Source: Sesamum alatum
Taxonomy: Eukaryota > Streptophyta > Magnoliopsida > Lamiales > Pedaliaceae
Reading direction: 5' to 3'
Assembly: GCA_034509735.1 (NCBI GenBank)
Contig: JACGWO010000005.1
Location: forward strand, 13,257,264-13,321,263
Length of the DNA: 64,000 bases
The position numbers and the translations under genes are program-made. Positions 1-10,256 of the stretch are shown here, one piece after another. Numbering within the stretch: the stretch's first letter is position 1; every line of letters begins with the position of its first letter. The notes under the pieces are model-generated. The model had not been told where the DNA came from, searched no databases, and worked only from the letters and a program-made list of their open reading frames with translations.

Positions 1-598
1 TAGACATGGCTTATGACTACTCAAGAGTATTTTGGCAATCTCTCACCATATCTAAGAGACAGACCTGATGCACAGGTAAACTCAGCAGTTCCTCAAGTCA
101 AAGGACTTGGCCTGTACCGTGGAACCGGGAATACACGTCATACCTTGCTGACCATACTCAAGGTCCTCCGTAAGACGGTTCCCACGAGTCACCTCAGTCA
201 GCTGCTTCCTAGCACGCTGACCCACTAACACTGCTTAGACGACCTTCGTCACCCGTCGATGAAATACGACAGCAGATGCTTAGTGCAAGTCTCAAAGGGA
301 ATCCCGGTACCCATTTTCGGGATTCCTTGACTTGGAGATTTCCGGACTGATTCGGCGAGACTGATTTCATGGACCTACCTCCAAGCGTAGTCCCAGTCCC
401 TGAAATCGTTTCTCAGTCCGTGGGTTTGTTTGCGTAGTGAACAGAAATGTAAATGCAGATAAGTGAACGTAAACAAAGTATTGCCATTTGAATTTTCACT
501 TCTTTATTCATAAATGTTTTATCAAATACCAAAGAATTGTCTAGACATAGGTTACATATTCCTGCCAAAATTGGCTTACATGGTCACCTATTCTAACA
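1..598 (-). repeat. 3' LTR (partial) of copia copy 1
   Basis: Read on the minus strand this begins at 598 with TGTTAGAATAGGTGACC and runs off the window edge at base 1. It matches the distal part of the solo LTR at 10257-12256 almost base for base (for example 1-60 against about 11656-11715). The PPT of copy 1 lies next to it at 599-616. The other end of the LTR is outside the window. Confidence 0.9.
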
Positions 599-616
599 AT
601 CTCCCACTTGACCTTT
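599..616 (-). other. Polypurine tract of copia copy 1
   Basis: The minus strand reads AAGGTCAAGTGGGAGAT directly before the LTR TGTT. This is the standard place for the plus-strand primer of an LTR retrotransposon. The same tract stands before the 3' LTR at 31251-31266 and 63506-63521. Confidence 0.85.
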
Positions 617-3276
617 AAAGCCAATTGCCCATATGCTTAATCCCCATCTTCTCAAGATGTTGCGTATGAGCGCTCTGCGACATAGGCTTTGTCAGCGGAT
701 CTGCTGTGTTGTCTGCCGAGTTGACTCAGTCCATCCGGACGTCACCTCTTCCTACCATTTCTCTAAGAAGATGGTAGCGTCTAAGAATGTGTTTGGAACG
801 GTGATGAGATCTCGATTCCTTTGCTTGCGCTATAGCGCCGTTGTTATCACAGAAGATGACAACGGGCTCGGCGATGCTAGGCACCACACCCAACTCTTGG
901 ATGTAGTTTCTCATCCAAACCGCTTCCTTAGCAGCTTCTGAAGCTGCTATGTATTCAGCCTCTGTGGTGGAGTCAGCAATGGTTGCTTGCTTGGAACTTT
1001 TCCAAGCTACTACTCCTCCAATGAGTTTGAATACGTACCCCGATTGAGACTTGGCATCATCGTCATCAGACTGGAAGCTAGCGTCGCTAAAGCCTTCCAG
1101 AATTAGTTCTCCATTGCCATAGACTAGGAACATCTCCTAAGTCCTCCTTAGGTACTTAAGGATGCCCTTAACAGCATTCCGATGTGCCTCTCCTGCGCAG
1201 GACTGATATATGCTTGTTACGCTCAAAGCGTATGCAATGTCAGGCCTACTGCAATGGACCGCATATTGGATGCTACCTACGGCAGAAGCATAGGGAATGA
1301 CTTTCATCCTTTCAAGTTCCTCATCAGTCTGTGGGGATTGTTTCTTGGACAACTTGATCCCATGCCTCATGGGAAGGAATCTTCGTTTGGAGTTGTCCAT
1401 TCGATATCTCTTTAGGACTTTCTCCATATACGAGTTTTGGGTGAGTCCTAACATCCTTTTAGATCTGTCCCTGACAATCTGGATGCCTAGGATGTAGGAG
1501 GCTTCACCCAAGTCCTTCATGGAAAACTGGGTTGACAACCATGCTTTTGTGTTTCCTAACATTCTAACGTCATTACCAATGAGTAGAATGTCATCCACAT
1601 AAAGCACTAGGAACACTATTGAGCTCCCACTGACTTTCTTGTATACACAAGGGTCGGATTCGTTTTTTATGAAGTCATAACCCCGTATTACTTCGTCAAA
1701 GCGAATGTTCCAACTTCGGGAGGTTTGTTTGAGGCCATAGATGGACTTCTGGAGGTGACAGATTTTCTGTTCTTCTCCAGTAACCGTGAAACCCTCCGGC
1801 TGATCCATATAGATCTCTTCTTCAACGAAACCGTTGAGGAAGGCCGTTTTCACGTCCATCTACCATATCTCATAGTCATACCATGCTGCTATCGCGAGCA
1901 GAATCCGAATGGACTTAGCCATGGCTACTGGCGAGTAGGTATCCTCAAAATCGACCCCGGGTTGTTGAGTATATCTCTTAGCTACAAGCCTAGCCTTAAA
2001 GGTTGTGACTTCTCCATCAACGCCAAGTTTGCGCTTGTAGACCCACTTACAGCCCACTGGCTTAACACCTTTCGGTGGATCTACAAGACTCCAGACTTGG
2101 TTCTCGTTCATGGAGTCCATTTCGGCTTTCATGGCCTCAAGCCATTTCCCGGAGTCGATGTCAGAGATCGGTTCTCCATATGTCTTAGGATCATTATCCA
2201 AAAGATCGGTCGCTCCTAGAAAGCCATATCTCACTGGAGGTCTGGACTCTCTAGTGGACCTACGGAGAACGGGAACGTCAGTGGTGACTGTGGGCGCTGA
2301 CTGTATCGGAGCCGGTGGTTCAGGAACCGGGGCTGGCTGTTCCTGAGGCTGTCGTTCATGCCTAGCATGTTGGACCTCTCGAGGTTGGTCAGCCCTTCGG
2401 CTGTCTATCCTGAATCCTCTAAGTGAGGGTTCCGCGGCTGTGTCTGATGGCTGGATTCCATCACTTGATTCCTCAAGGATCAGCTCATCAGGTTGGATAT
2501 CCTCCGGTAAGCCTTGCTCCAAGAATATTGCATTTCTTGAAACAAACACCTTTTGTTCCAAGGGGTCATAAAAGTAATAACCCGCAGTTTCCTTCAGGTA
2601 TCCAACGAACCTGCATAAGCTAGACTTGGATTCTAGCTTATCTCCCACTAACCTCTTGACGTATGCGGGGCTACCCCACACTTTCAAGTAGTTGTAGGAC
2701 GCAGGCTTGCCGCGCCATATTTCATATGGCGTTTGGGTCAATGTACTAGTAGGCGCTAAATTCAAAAATTTGGCTGTCGTTTCTAGTGCATAGCCCCAAA
2801 AGGATAAGGGCAATTTGGTAAAACTCATCATAGACCGAACCATGTCCAACAGGGTTCGATTCCTCCTTTCAGAGACACCATTTAACCGTGGTGTTCCTGG
2901 AGGTGTCCATTCTGATACTATACCATGTTCTTTTAGATAATCTAGGAACTCCATACTAAGGTATTCATCGCCTCGGTCCGACCGTAGGACTTTAATTTTG
3001 CAGTTGGTCTGGTTCTCCACCTCAAGTCTGAATTCTTTAAACCTCTCGAGAGCTTCAGACTTGTACCTCATTAGGTAAACATAACCATACCGTGAATGAT
3101 CATCGATAAAGGTTATGAAGTAGGAGAACCCACCTCGGGCCTGCGTCCTTAGTGGTCCACATACGTCTGTATGGACCAAGTCCAACAGACCTGTGACAAG
3201 CCTACTTTGTCCTACAAAGGGCTTCTTGGTCATTTTTCCTCTTAGACAGGATTCACAAGTTGGTAGATCGCTCAAG
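615..3276 (-). pseudogene. Ty1/copia pol fragment: integrase, reverse transcriptase, RNase H (copy 1)
   Basis: On the minus strand the reading starts in the GAG-pre-integrase/integrase junction (CESCLRGKMTKK near 3240). It continues through the integrase core (HTDVCGPL; SDRGDEYL; NGVSERRNRT), the RT with YVDD followed by ILLIGND near 1585, and RNase H (FSDASFQSDDDDAKSQSGYVF; STTEAEYIAASEA). Compared with copy 2, three sense codons are stops: CAG to TAG at 1857-1859, AAG to TAG at 1134-1136, and CGA to TGA near 726. The fragment has no gag, protease or 5' part, because an inverted LTR begins exactly at 3277. It cannot produce a full polyprotein. The identity as copia (integrase before RT) is firm. 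Confidence 0.95.
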
Positions 3277-4186
3277 TGTTAGAATAGGTGACCATGTAAG
3301 CCAATTTTGGCAGGAATATGTAACCTATGTCTAGACAATTCTTTGGTATTTGATAAAACATTTATGAATAAAGAAGTGAAAATTCAAATGGCAATACTTT
3401 GTTTACGTTCACTTATCTGCATTTACATTTCTGTTCACTACGCAAACAAAGCCCACGGACTGAGAAACGATTTCGGGGACTAGGACTACGCTTGGAGGTA
3501 GGTCCATGAAATCAGTCTCGCCGAATCAGTCCGGAAATCTCCAAGTCGAATCCCGAAAATGGGTACCGGGATTCCCTTTGAGACTTGCACTAAGCATCTG
3601 CTATCGTATTTCATCGACGGGTGACGAAGGTCATCTAAGCAGTGTTAGTGGGTCAGCGTGCTAGGAAGCAGCTGACTGAGGTGACTCGCGGGAACCGTCT
3701 TACGGAGGACCTTGAGTATGGTCAGCAAGGTATGACGTGTATTCCCGGTTCCAACGGTACAGGCCAAGTCCTTTGACTTGAGGAACTGCTGAGTTTACCT
3801 GTGCATCAGGTCTGTATCTTAGATATGGTGAGAGATTGCCAAAATACTCTTGAGTAGTCATAAGCCATGTCTAGTGCAGCTCGGGTGTACAAAGTGACAG
3901 TAGTTTCCAAGAAAGGATCTGTCTCCTGTCAAAAGGTATTGACAGTTGAGTCTCATGTATGCTCTGTGTCTTGTCCCTGAAATCTGTGGCCACAGTAACT
4001 GAACAGAAGGGAAAGGTTTCCCTTGCGGCGTTTAGTAAGGACAGACCGACAGTTAGGTCCAAAATGGGTACCTACTTTTTCCGTGCCCTAGACTCTAAGT
4101 GATGAGACCGAAGACAGAAGGACAAGTGTACTGTTAGAGCCTAAATGTTCATCCCAGAATATTTCACCTAGTCTCTAGTGCCATGG
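3277..4186 (+). repeat. Inverted partial LTR, plus orientation
   Basis: It begins precisely at the LTR terminus (TGTTAGAATAGGTGACC at 3277) and follows the family LTR for about 910 bp to GTGCCATGG near 4186, where it switches strand. It is opposite in orientation to the copia copies on both sides. Its left border abuts pol of copy 1 at TCAAG (3272-3276). No matching TSD is visible on the right, because the right border is an internal breakpoint, not an LTR end. Confidence 0.85.
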
Positions 4187-4295
4187 GAATTTTCACTTCT
4201 TTATTCATAAATGTTTTATCAAATACCAAAGAATTGTCTAGACATAGGTTACATATTCCTGCCAAAATTGGCTTACATGGTCACCTATTCTAACA
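4187..4295 (-). repeat. First 109 bp of the 3' LTR of copia copy 2
   Basis: The minus strand starts at 4295 with TGTTAGAATAGG and follows the LTR only to the GAAAATT block. At 4184-4188 it joins the oppositely oriented LTR 3277-4186 through short homology (GCCAT then AATTTTCAC). The two pieces form an inverted repeat of roughly 110 bp per arm. Confidence 0.85.
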
Positions 4296-4311
4296 ATCAT
4301 CCACTTGACCT

Positions 4312-7300
4312 TTAAAGCCAATTGCCCATATGCTTAATCCCCATCTTCTCAAGATGTTGTGTATGAGCGCTCTGCGACATAGGCTTTGTCAGCGGGTCTG
4401 CTGTATTGTCTGCCGAGTTGACTCGGTCCATCCGGACGTCACCTCTTCCTACCATTTCTCTAAAAAGATGGTAGCGTCTAAGAATATATTTGGAACGGTG
4501 ACGAGATCTCGGTTCCTTTGCTTGCGCTATTGCGCTGTTGTTATCACAGAAGATGACAACGGGCTCGGGGATGCTAGGCACCACACCCAACTCTTGGATA
4601 TAGTTTCTCATCCAAATCGCTTCCTTAGCAGCTTCTGAAGCTGCTATGTATTCAGCCTCTGTGGTGGAGTCAGCAATGGTTGCTTGCTTGGAACTTTTCC
4701 AAGCTACTACTCCTCCATTGAGTATGAATACGTACTCCGATTGAGACTTGGCATCATTGTCATCAGACTGGAAGCTAGCGTCGCTAAAGCCTTCCAGAAT
4801 CAGTTCTCCATTGCCATAGACTAAGAACATCTCCTTAGTCCTCCTTAGGTACTTAAGGATGCCCTTAACAGCATTCCAATGTGCTTCTCCTGCGCAGGAC
4901 TGATATCTGCTTGTCACGCTCAAAGCGTATGCAATGTCAGGCCTAGTGCAATGGACCGCATATTGGATGCTACCTACGGTAGAGGCATAAGGGATGACTT
5001 TCATCCTTTCAAGTTCCTCATCAGTCTGTGGGGACTGTTTCTTGGATAACTTGATCCCATGCCTCATTGGAAGGAATCCTCGTTTGGAGTTGTCCATTCG
5101 ATATCTCTTTAGGACTTTCTCCATATACGAGTTTTGGGTGAGTCCTAACATCCTTTTAGATCTGTCCCTGACGATGTGGATGCCTAGGATGTAGGAGGCT
5201 TCACCCAAGTCCTTCATGGAAAACTGGGTTGACAACCATGCTTTTGTGTTTCCTAACATTCTAACGTCATTACCAATGAGCAGAATGTCATCCACATATA
5301 GCACTAGGAACACTATTGAGCTCCCACTGACCTTCTTGTATACACAAGGGTCGGATTCGTTTTTGATGAAGGCATAACCCCGTATTACTTCATCAAAGCG
5401 AATGTTCCAACTTCGGGAGGCTTGTTTGAGGCCATAGATGGACTTCTGGAGACGGCAGACTTTCTGTTCTTCTCCAGTGACCGTGAAACCCTGCGGCTGA
5501 TCCATATAGATCTCTTCTTCAACGAAACCGTTGAGGAAGGCCGTTTTCACGTCCATCTGCCATATCTCATAGTCATACCATGCTGCTATGGCGAGCAGAA
5601 TCCGAATGGACTTAGCCATGGCTACTGGCGAGTAGGTATCCTCAAGATCGACCCCGGGTCGTTGAGTGTATCCCTTAGCTACAAGCCTAGCCTTAAAGGT
5701 TGTGACTTCTCCATCAACGTCAAGTTTGCGCTTGTAGACCCACTTACAGCCCATTGGCTTAACACCTTTCGGTGGATCTACGAGACTCCAAACTTGGTTC
5801 TCGCTCATGGAGTCCATTTCGGCTTTCATGGCCTCAAGCCATTTCCCGGAGTCGATGTCAGACATCGCTTCTCCATACGTCTTAGGATCGTTATCCAAAA
5901 GATCGATCGCACCTAGAAAGCCATATCTCACTGGAGGTCTGGACTCTCTAGTGGACCTACGGAGAACGGGAACGTCAGTGGTGACTGTGGGCGTTGACTG
6001 TATCGGAGCCGGTGGTTCAGGATCCGGGGTTGGCTGTTCCTGAGGCTGTCCTTCATGCCTAGCATGTTGGACTTCTCGAGGTTGGTCAGCCCTTCGGCTA
6101 TCTATCCTGAATCCTCTAATTGAGGGTTCCACGGCCTCCTCTGATGGTTGGATTCCATCACTTGATTCCTCAAGGATCAGCTCATCAGATTGGATATCCT
6201 CCGGGAAGCCTTGCTCCAAGAATACTGCATTTCTTGAAACAAACACCTTTTGTTCCAAAGGGTCATAAAAGTAATAACCCGCAGTTTCTTTAGGGTATCC
6301 AACGAACCTGCATAAGCTAGACCTAGATTCTAACTTATCTCCCACTAACCTCTTGACGTATGCGGGGCTACCCCACACTTTCAAGTAGTTGTAGGATGCA
6401 GGCTTGCCGTGCCATATCTCATATGGCGTTTGGGTCAATGTACTAGTAGGCGCTAAATTCAATAATTTGGCCGTTGTCTCTAGTGCATAGCCCTAGAACG
6501 ATAAGGGCAATTTGGTAAAACTCATCATGGACCGAACCATGTCCAACAGGGTTCGATTCCTCCTTTCAGAGACACCATTTAACTGTGGTGTTCCTGGAGG
6601 TGTCCAGTCTGATATTATACCATGTTCTTTTAGATAATCTAGGAACTCCGTACTAAGGTATTCACCGCCTCGGTCCGACCGTAGGATTTTAATTTTGCAG
6701 TTTGTTTGGTTCTCCACTTCAAGTTTGAATTATTTAAACCTCTCAAGAGCTTCAGACTTGTACCTCATCAGGTAAACATAACCATACCGTGAATGATCAT
6801 CGGTGAAGGTTATGAAGTAGGAGAACCCACCTCGGGCCTGCGTCCTTAGTGGTCCACATACGTCTGTATGGACCAAGTCCAACAGACCTGTGGCAAGCCT
6901 GCTTTGTCCTACAAAGGGCTTCTTGGTCATTTTTCCTCTTAGACAGGACTCACAAGTTGGTAGATCGCTCAAGTCCCCAACCTCTAGGTTCTTTGAGTCT
7001 ATCAACCTTTTCATCCTATCTTGGGATATGTGACCTAGCCTAGCGTGCCACAGACGTGCGTTCCCGTTATTATCTAATTTTCGTTTATGTTGTGCATTGA
7101 GGGCGAAATTCGTTTGTTGCAAGATATAGAGTCCGTTATGCAATGTACCAAGTAGATGAGCAATTCCACACCTCATCAAATAAAAGCAATTTTTATTGAT
7201 TCTAAACTCATAACCACTATTGTCCAACAATGGAATGGAAATGATGTTTTTAATCATACTGGGTACAAAATAAACTTGCTCTAAATCTATGCTAATATTA

Positions 7301-7839
7301 TCACTAATCGCTAGAGTGGCAGATCCTACTGCTTCTGCCGAGATGGCCTTGCCATTCCCAAGCTTCAGGATCATGTCCCCGCTACCCAGTTTTCTGCTTC
7401 TTTTCAACACCTGCAAGTCATTGCAAATGTGAGCTCCACAGCCGGTATCTAATACCCAAGAGGCAGAACTAGTGACCATATTAACCTCAATCACATATAT
7501 ACCTTGGTTCGAGAAGAGTTTGGGGCACTCTCTCTTCCAATGCCCTTTCTCACGGCAATTGATACATATGCCATATGCCCTCGACTGTTGCTTGGAGACA
7601 ACCTTTCCCTTTCCTTTGCCTTTCCCTTCATTGGCAATGGGAACACTCTTAGTGTTCATAGCTGCTTTGACGGCCTTTCCCTTCCCTTTCTTCTTCTTCC
7701 AACGTCCGGCACCCTTGCCTTTCGTATTAGAAGTCGAAGCACCTCCAAACAATACCGAAGGCGTGGACTTCATAGTCGTTGCCTCGTATTGCACCAACAT
7801 ATTGATCAACTCATGAATGCCCTTCTCAAGTGCGTTCAT
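4312..7839 (-). pseudogene. Ty1/copia pol of copy 2 (zinc knuckle, protease, integrase, RT, RNase H)
   Basis: Domains in minus-strand order: the gag C-terminal part with a Lys/Gly-rich stretch and CCHC knuckle (CINCREKGHWKREC near 7560); protease-like WVLDTGCGAHI near 7450; GAG-pre-integrase; integrase with HTDVCGPL, SDRGGEYL and ERRNRT; RT with TAFLNG, FKARLVAKGYTQ and YVDD then ILLIGND; RNase H ending near 4312 at HMGNWL. Two nonsense codons break the integrase: GAA to TAA near 6727-6729 and TGG to TAG near 6490-6492. Downstream, a 716-codon RT-RNase H frame stays open, the longest open frame in the window. The catalytic YVDD and the DDE landmarks are present, but the polyprotein cannot be made in one piece. 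Confidence 0.95.
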
Positions 7840-8363
7840 GTTGTAGTTGACGATAAATTGGTCAAAGGAGGTGGGAGTGACTGAAGGATCACATCTATGT
7901 ACGTTTCATTATCGAGACCTGCCTTTAGGTCCTCGAGCTTTTCCACCAGGGTAAGCATTTTAACCCCGTGCTCTTGTACAGAGGATCCTTCTGTCATTTT
8001 AGTTCCAAAGAACGCCTTGGTCATGACATACCTAGTATGCCGGTCCGGGACTGCATAGCAATCCTTAAGGCGAGCCATAATGGAAGGGACATCGTCTAGC
8101 CTTTCATATTGCTTCTGAATCTCATTGGTCATCGAAGCAAGTATGATGCTACGGACCTTCCGGTTATCCTTATGCCAAGTCTCGAACGTCTCACGTTCTT
8201 CTGGCGTGGATCCTTCCGATAAGGTCCTAGGGAGAGGCTCGTCCATGACGTAGCCTTGGTTCTCGTAATCTAGGACTATCCTGAGATTGCGCAACCAGTC
8301 GTTGTAGTTTGTTCCATTGAATTTGTTTGTCTCAAGAATGGTGGAAAGTAGGTTCTTAGACAT
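7836..8363 (-). pseudogene. Ty1/copia gag of copy 2 (retrotrans_gag-like)
   Basis: The ATG at 8361-8363 opens a frame starting MSKNLLSTILETNKFNGTNY, the usual copia gag beginning (an N-terminal short segment followed by NYxDWLRNLRIVL). It runs through the capsid region to a stop at 7836. The next frame carries the continuation (SFDQFIVNYNMNALEKGI) before the zinc knuckle, so a 1-bp frameshift lies near 7870-7890. In the intact family these are one reading frame. The paralogous gag at 27968 starts MSKNPLTLIRETNKSNGTYY. Confidence 0.92.
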
Positions 8364-8740
8364 TTTAAAATCTACATTTTAGAAAACAGCGCGCGATCAG
8401 CAGAAAATAAAAGACGGTGGTTTGATAAAATAATTAAATGCATGGACTTTAGTCATTTAATCCTCCCACTATTTATACGAAAACACGGTACTCTCAAACG
8501 TGATTTTCGGTAAATCCTTTCCAAGTGGGCTTGGGATCCACAGCGATTTTTCCCATACCCCGCTTTTACGATTCGCATGGAAAAGATCCTGTGGGAGGTA
8601 TTCCATACCATTCTCGTTCCACGAGATTCTCAAGATTATTGCCTCACCCTTTCACATGATCCCGAGGACTCCAAGCGAATCATGTTAATTGGGCGTTAGA
8701 CCCAACCCAATCGACCGAGCCACAGACCCACTGGTACCCC

Positions 8741-8830
8741 CACGACTCGTGAGACAGGTAGCAGCAGCCCGTTTTTCGTTCATGACATAATGCAGCTTCC
8801 TTTAAGTACAATAACGTGCCACGACTCGTG
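8741..8830. repeat. Two copies of palindrome CACGACTCGTG in copia leader
   Basis: CACGACTCGTG occurs at 8741-8751 and 8820-8830 (79 bp apart), both followed by AGAC. Each is self-complementary apart from the central base. The paralogous leader has the same motif twice at 27523-27533 and 27603-27613 (80 bp apart). In both elements the pair lies roughly 350-470 nt upstream of the gag ATG. Confidence 0.85.
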
Positions 8831-9887
8831 AGACCACGCTGTTGACCTAAAACAGCTTCCTCACTATGCCATGGATTGGAAGGCATGGACAAACTCCTAG
8901 AGTTTATGTCCACTTTGTCTAGGGTCTAATATTTTGACATTGGTCCAACCAATGTGAGAGTAAGTAATGACCGAGATCTCAAATAAATAAATATCTACAC
9001 ATACATCCATAATGCGTAAATAAACCATCCACAGCAGTTATACGATAAATAAACAACCCATTCATTCATCATCATAACCACATGCAAAATTAAAGCCTAG
9101 CACGCCCCTGTTGGATGATCACAAGCCCGAATCCTATGCGACCCACTGAGCCCGCAGTAGATCTATGGTCAATCTAGGGTTGGTCCTATACTATTACATT
9201 AATAGTAACCCAATCATCATGTTGATGGGCCTTGGTCTCTTTTTCTCTTTCTTCACTTCATGGAAAACTCCAAGGGGGCCTCCCGTCTGGGCTCTCTATG
9301 TGGTCCTTCCTTCTTCTCCACCAATTAAAAAAAGAAACCTCACTCCTAGTCTACTCTCATTACATATTAAAAATAGAAACCCCAGCGAAAACCCGGGGGG
9401 AGTACATAAGGAGGGAGGTAGAATGCCTTATTATTCCAAGGCAACTAGAAAGAGAGAAGGAGAAAGCAGTAAAAGAGGCACACAGGCCCAACAGAAAATA
9501 AACCATACATCCGGTCTAGGGCTCGCGATCATCCATTTCCATCCAACACACATAATCACATGATCCAATCATATAATTACAAAATACCAACAACATATGA
9601 TTTCCAATCATAAATATCCAAAATAATAAATGAATATGTGCACAACGTGTGAAAAATAAAACACAAATATTGGTAATATTATTTTCTCGTTTTAGGAAAA
9701 CCTTTCTTCATTATTTTAAGTAAAATAACCCCGGGATTCCAAATCCAATTTATTTTACTCCTAAAATAATATCTTTAGAAAAAATAGGCATAATTGAACC
9801 AAAAACGATTTTTCAGAATTAATTCAAAAATTAAAACTGAAAATAATTAAAAAATAAAAGAAAAACACTGCTAGGGTTTTGAAACCC

Positions 9888-10185
9888 TAGCAGCAGCAGC
9901 AGCTGCCGCCGCCGTCGCCGGCAGCGGCCCGCCGGCACGCGCACAGGGCAGCAGGCTCAGCCTGCCGCCCTTGTGCGCGCGCAGGCCCCTTGCCTGCGTG
10001 CACGTGCGCCTGGCCGGCAGCGCGCTGCGCGGCCTGGCAATCCGGCAAGCCGCCGCGCGCGCAGGCTCCCCTGCCTTGCGCGCGTGCTGGCCTGCTGGCT
10101 GCCGGCCGTGCCGTGCGCAGTGCGCGCGCAGACGCGCACTGGGCACGCCTGCCGGGCGCGCGCGCGCCTGGCGGCGCTGCCCAGA
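9888..10185. other. GC-rich block near 5' end of copia leader
   Basis: The block is almost entirely G and C, with CGCGCG runs and AGCAGCAGCAGC at its gag-proximal edge. It sits in otherwise AT-rich DNA. Open frames on both strands here (Ala/Arg/Pro-rich) are by-products of composition. Related blocks lie in the other leaders at 19664-19755 and 26335-26520, about 250 bp from the primer-binding site there. Confidence 0.85.
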
Positions 10186-10191
10186 GTATTT

Positions 10192-10256
10192 TCAGAGGGG
10201 GTGTAAGTGTAATTTCAAAAATTTTTTTGGGTGAAAGTGTAATTATACATTCTCAG
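10192..10256. repeat. Left part of a short repeat split by the solo LTR
   Basis: TCAGAGGGGGTGTAAGTGTAA at about 10193 recurs as TCAGAGGGGGTGTAAGTGTTA at 12258. The LTR sits between with TSD CTCAG. Removing it joins ATTATACATTCTCAG to AGGGGGTGTAAGTG, giving a small sequence with two such motifs. Confidence 0.5.

Larger units (their letters stand above)
4187..10190 (-). mobile_element. Ty1/copia copy 2 (5'-truncated, defective)
   Basis: Minus-strand order is a long leader (about 10190 to 8364), gag (8363), pol (to 4312), a degenerate PPT at 4296-4312 (ATCATCC where copy 1 has ATCTCCC), and 109 bp of 3' LTR. The leader runs through its GC-rich block and then stops at about 10190 at an unrelated GAGGGGGTGTAAGTG sequence. 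No initiator-tRNA primer-binding site or 5' LTR follows. The LTR at 10257-12256 has its own perfect TSD and so is an independent solo LTR. Several stops and one frameshift make the element non-autonomous. Confidence 0.85.
8364..10190 (-). other. Long untranslated leader of copia copy 2
   Basis: About 1.8 kb with no convincing coding frame lies between gag and the truncated 5' end. It shares segments with the leader of the plus-strand element at 26087-27967. For example, the reverse complement of about 9105-9160 (cacgcccctgttggatgatc...cccactgagcccgcagtag) matches 27230-27290. It carries a paired palindrome (8741-8751 and 8820-8830) and a strongly GC-rich block (9888-10185). The middle (about 9560-9880) is AT-rich and featureless. 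Confidence 0.75.

Noticed and set aside
615..3276. Endogenous pararetrovirus or other viral insertion
   Set aside because: The gene order (integrase before RT), YVDD context, PPT and LTRs are standard Ty1/copia. No movement or coat protein is present.
1725..6043. Open frames on the plus strand opposite pol (for example 164 aa at 1725-2219 and 5422-5916)
   Set aside because: They are mirror frames of the copia RT/integrase code. The pair is similar only because the sense strand is conserved.
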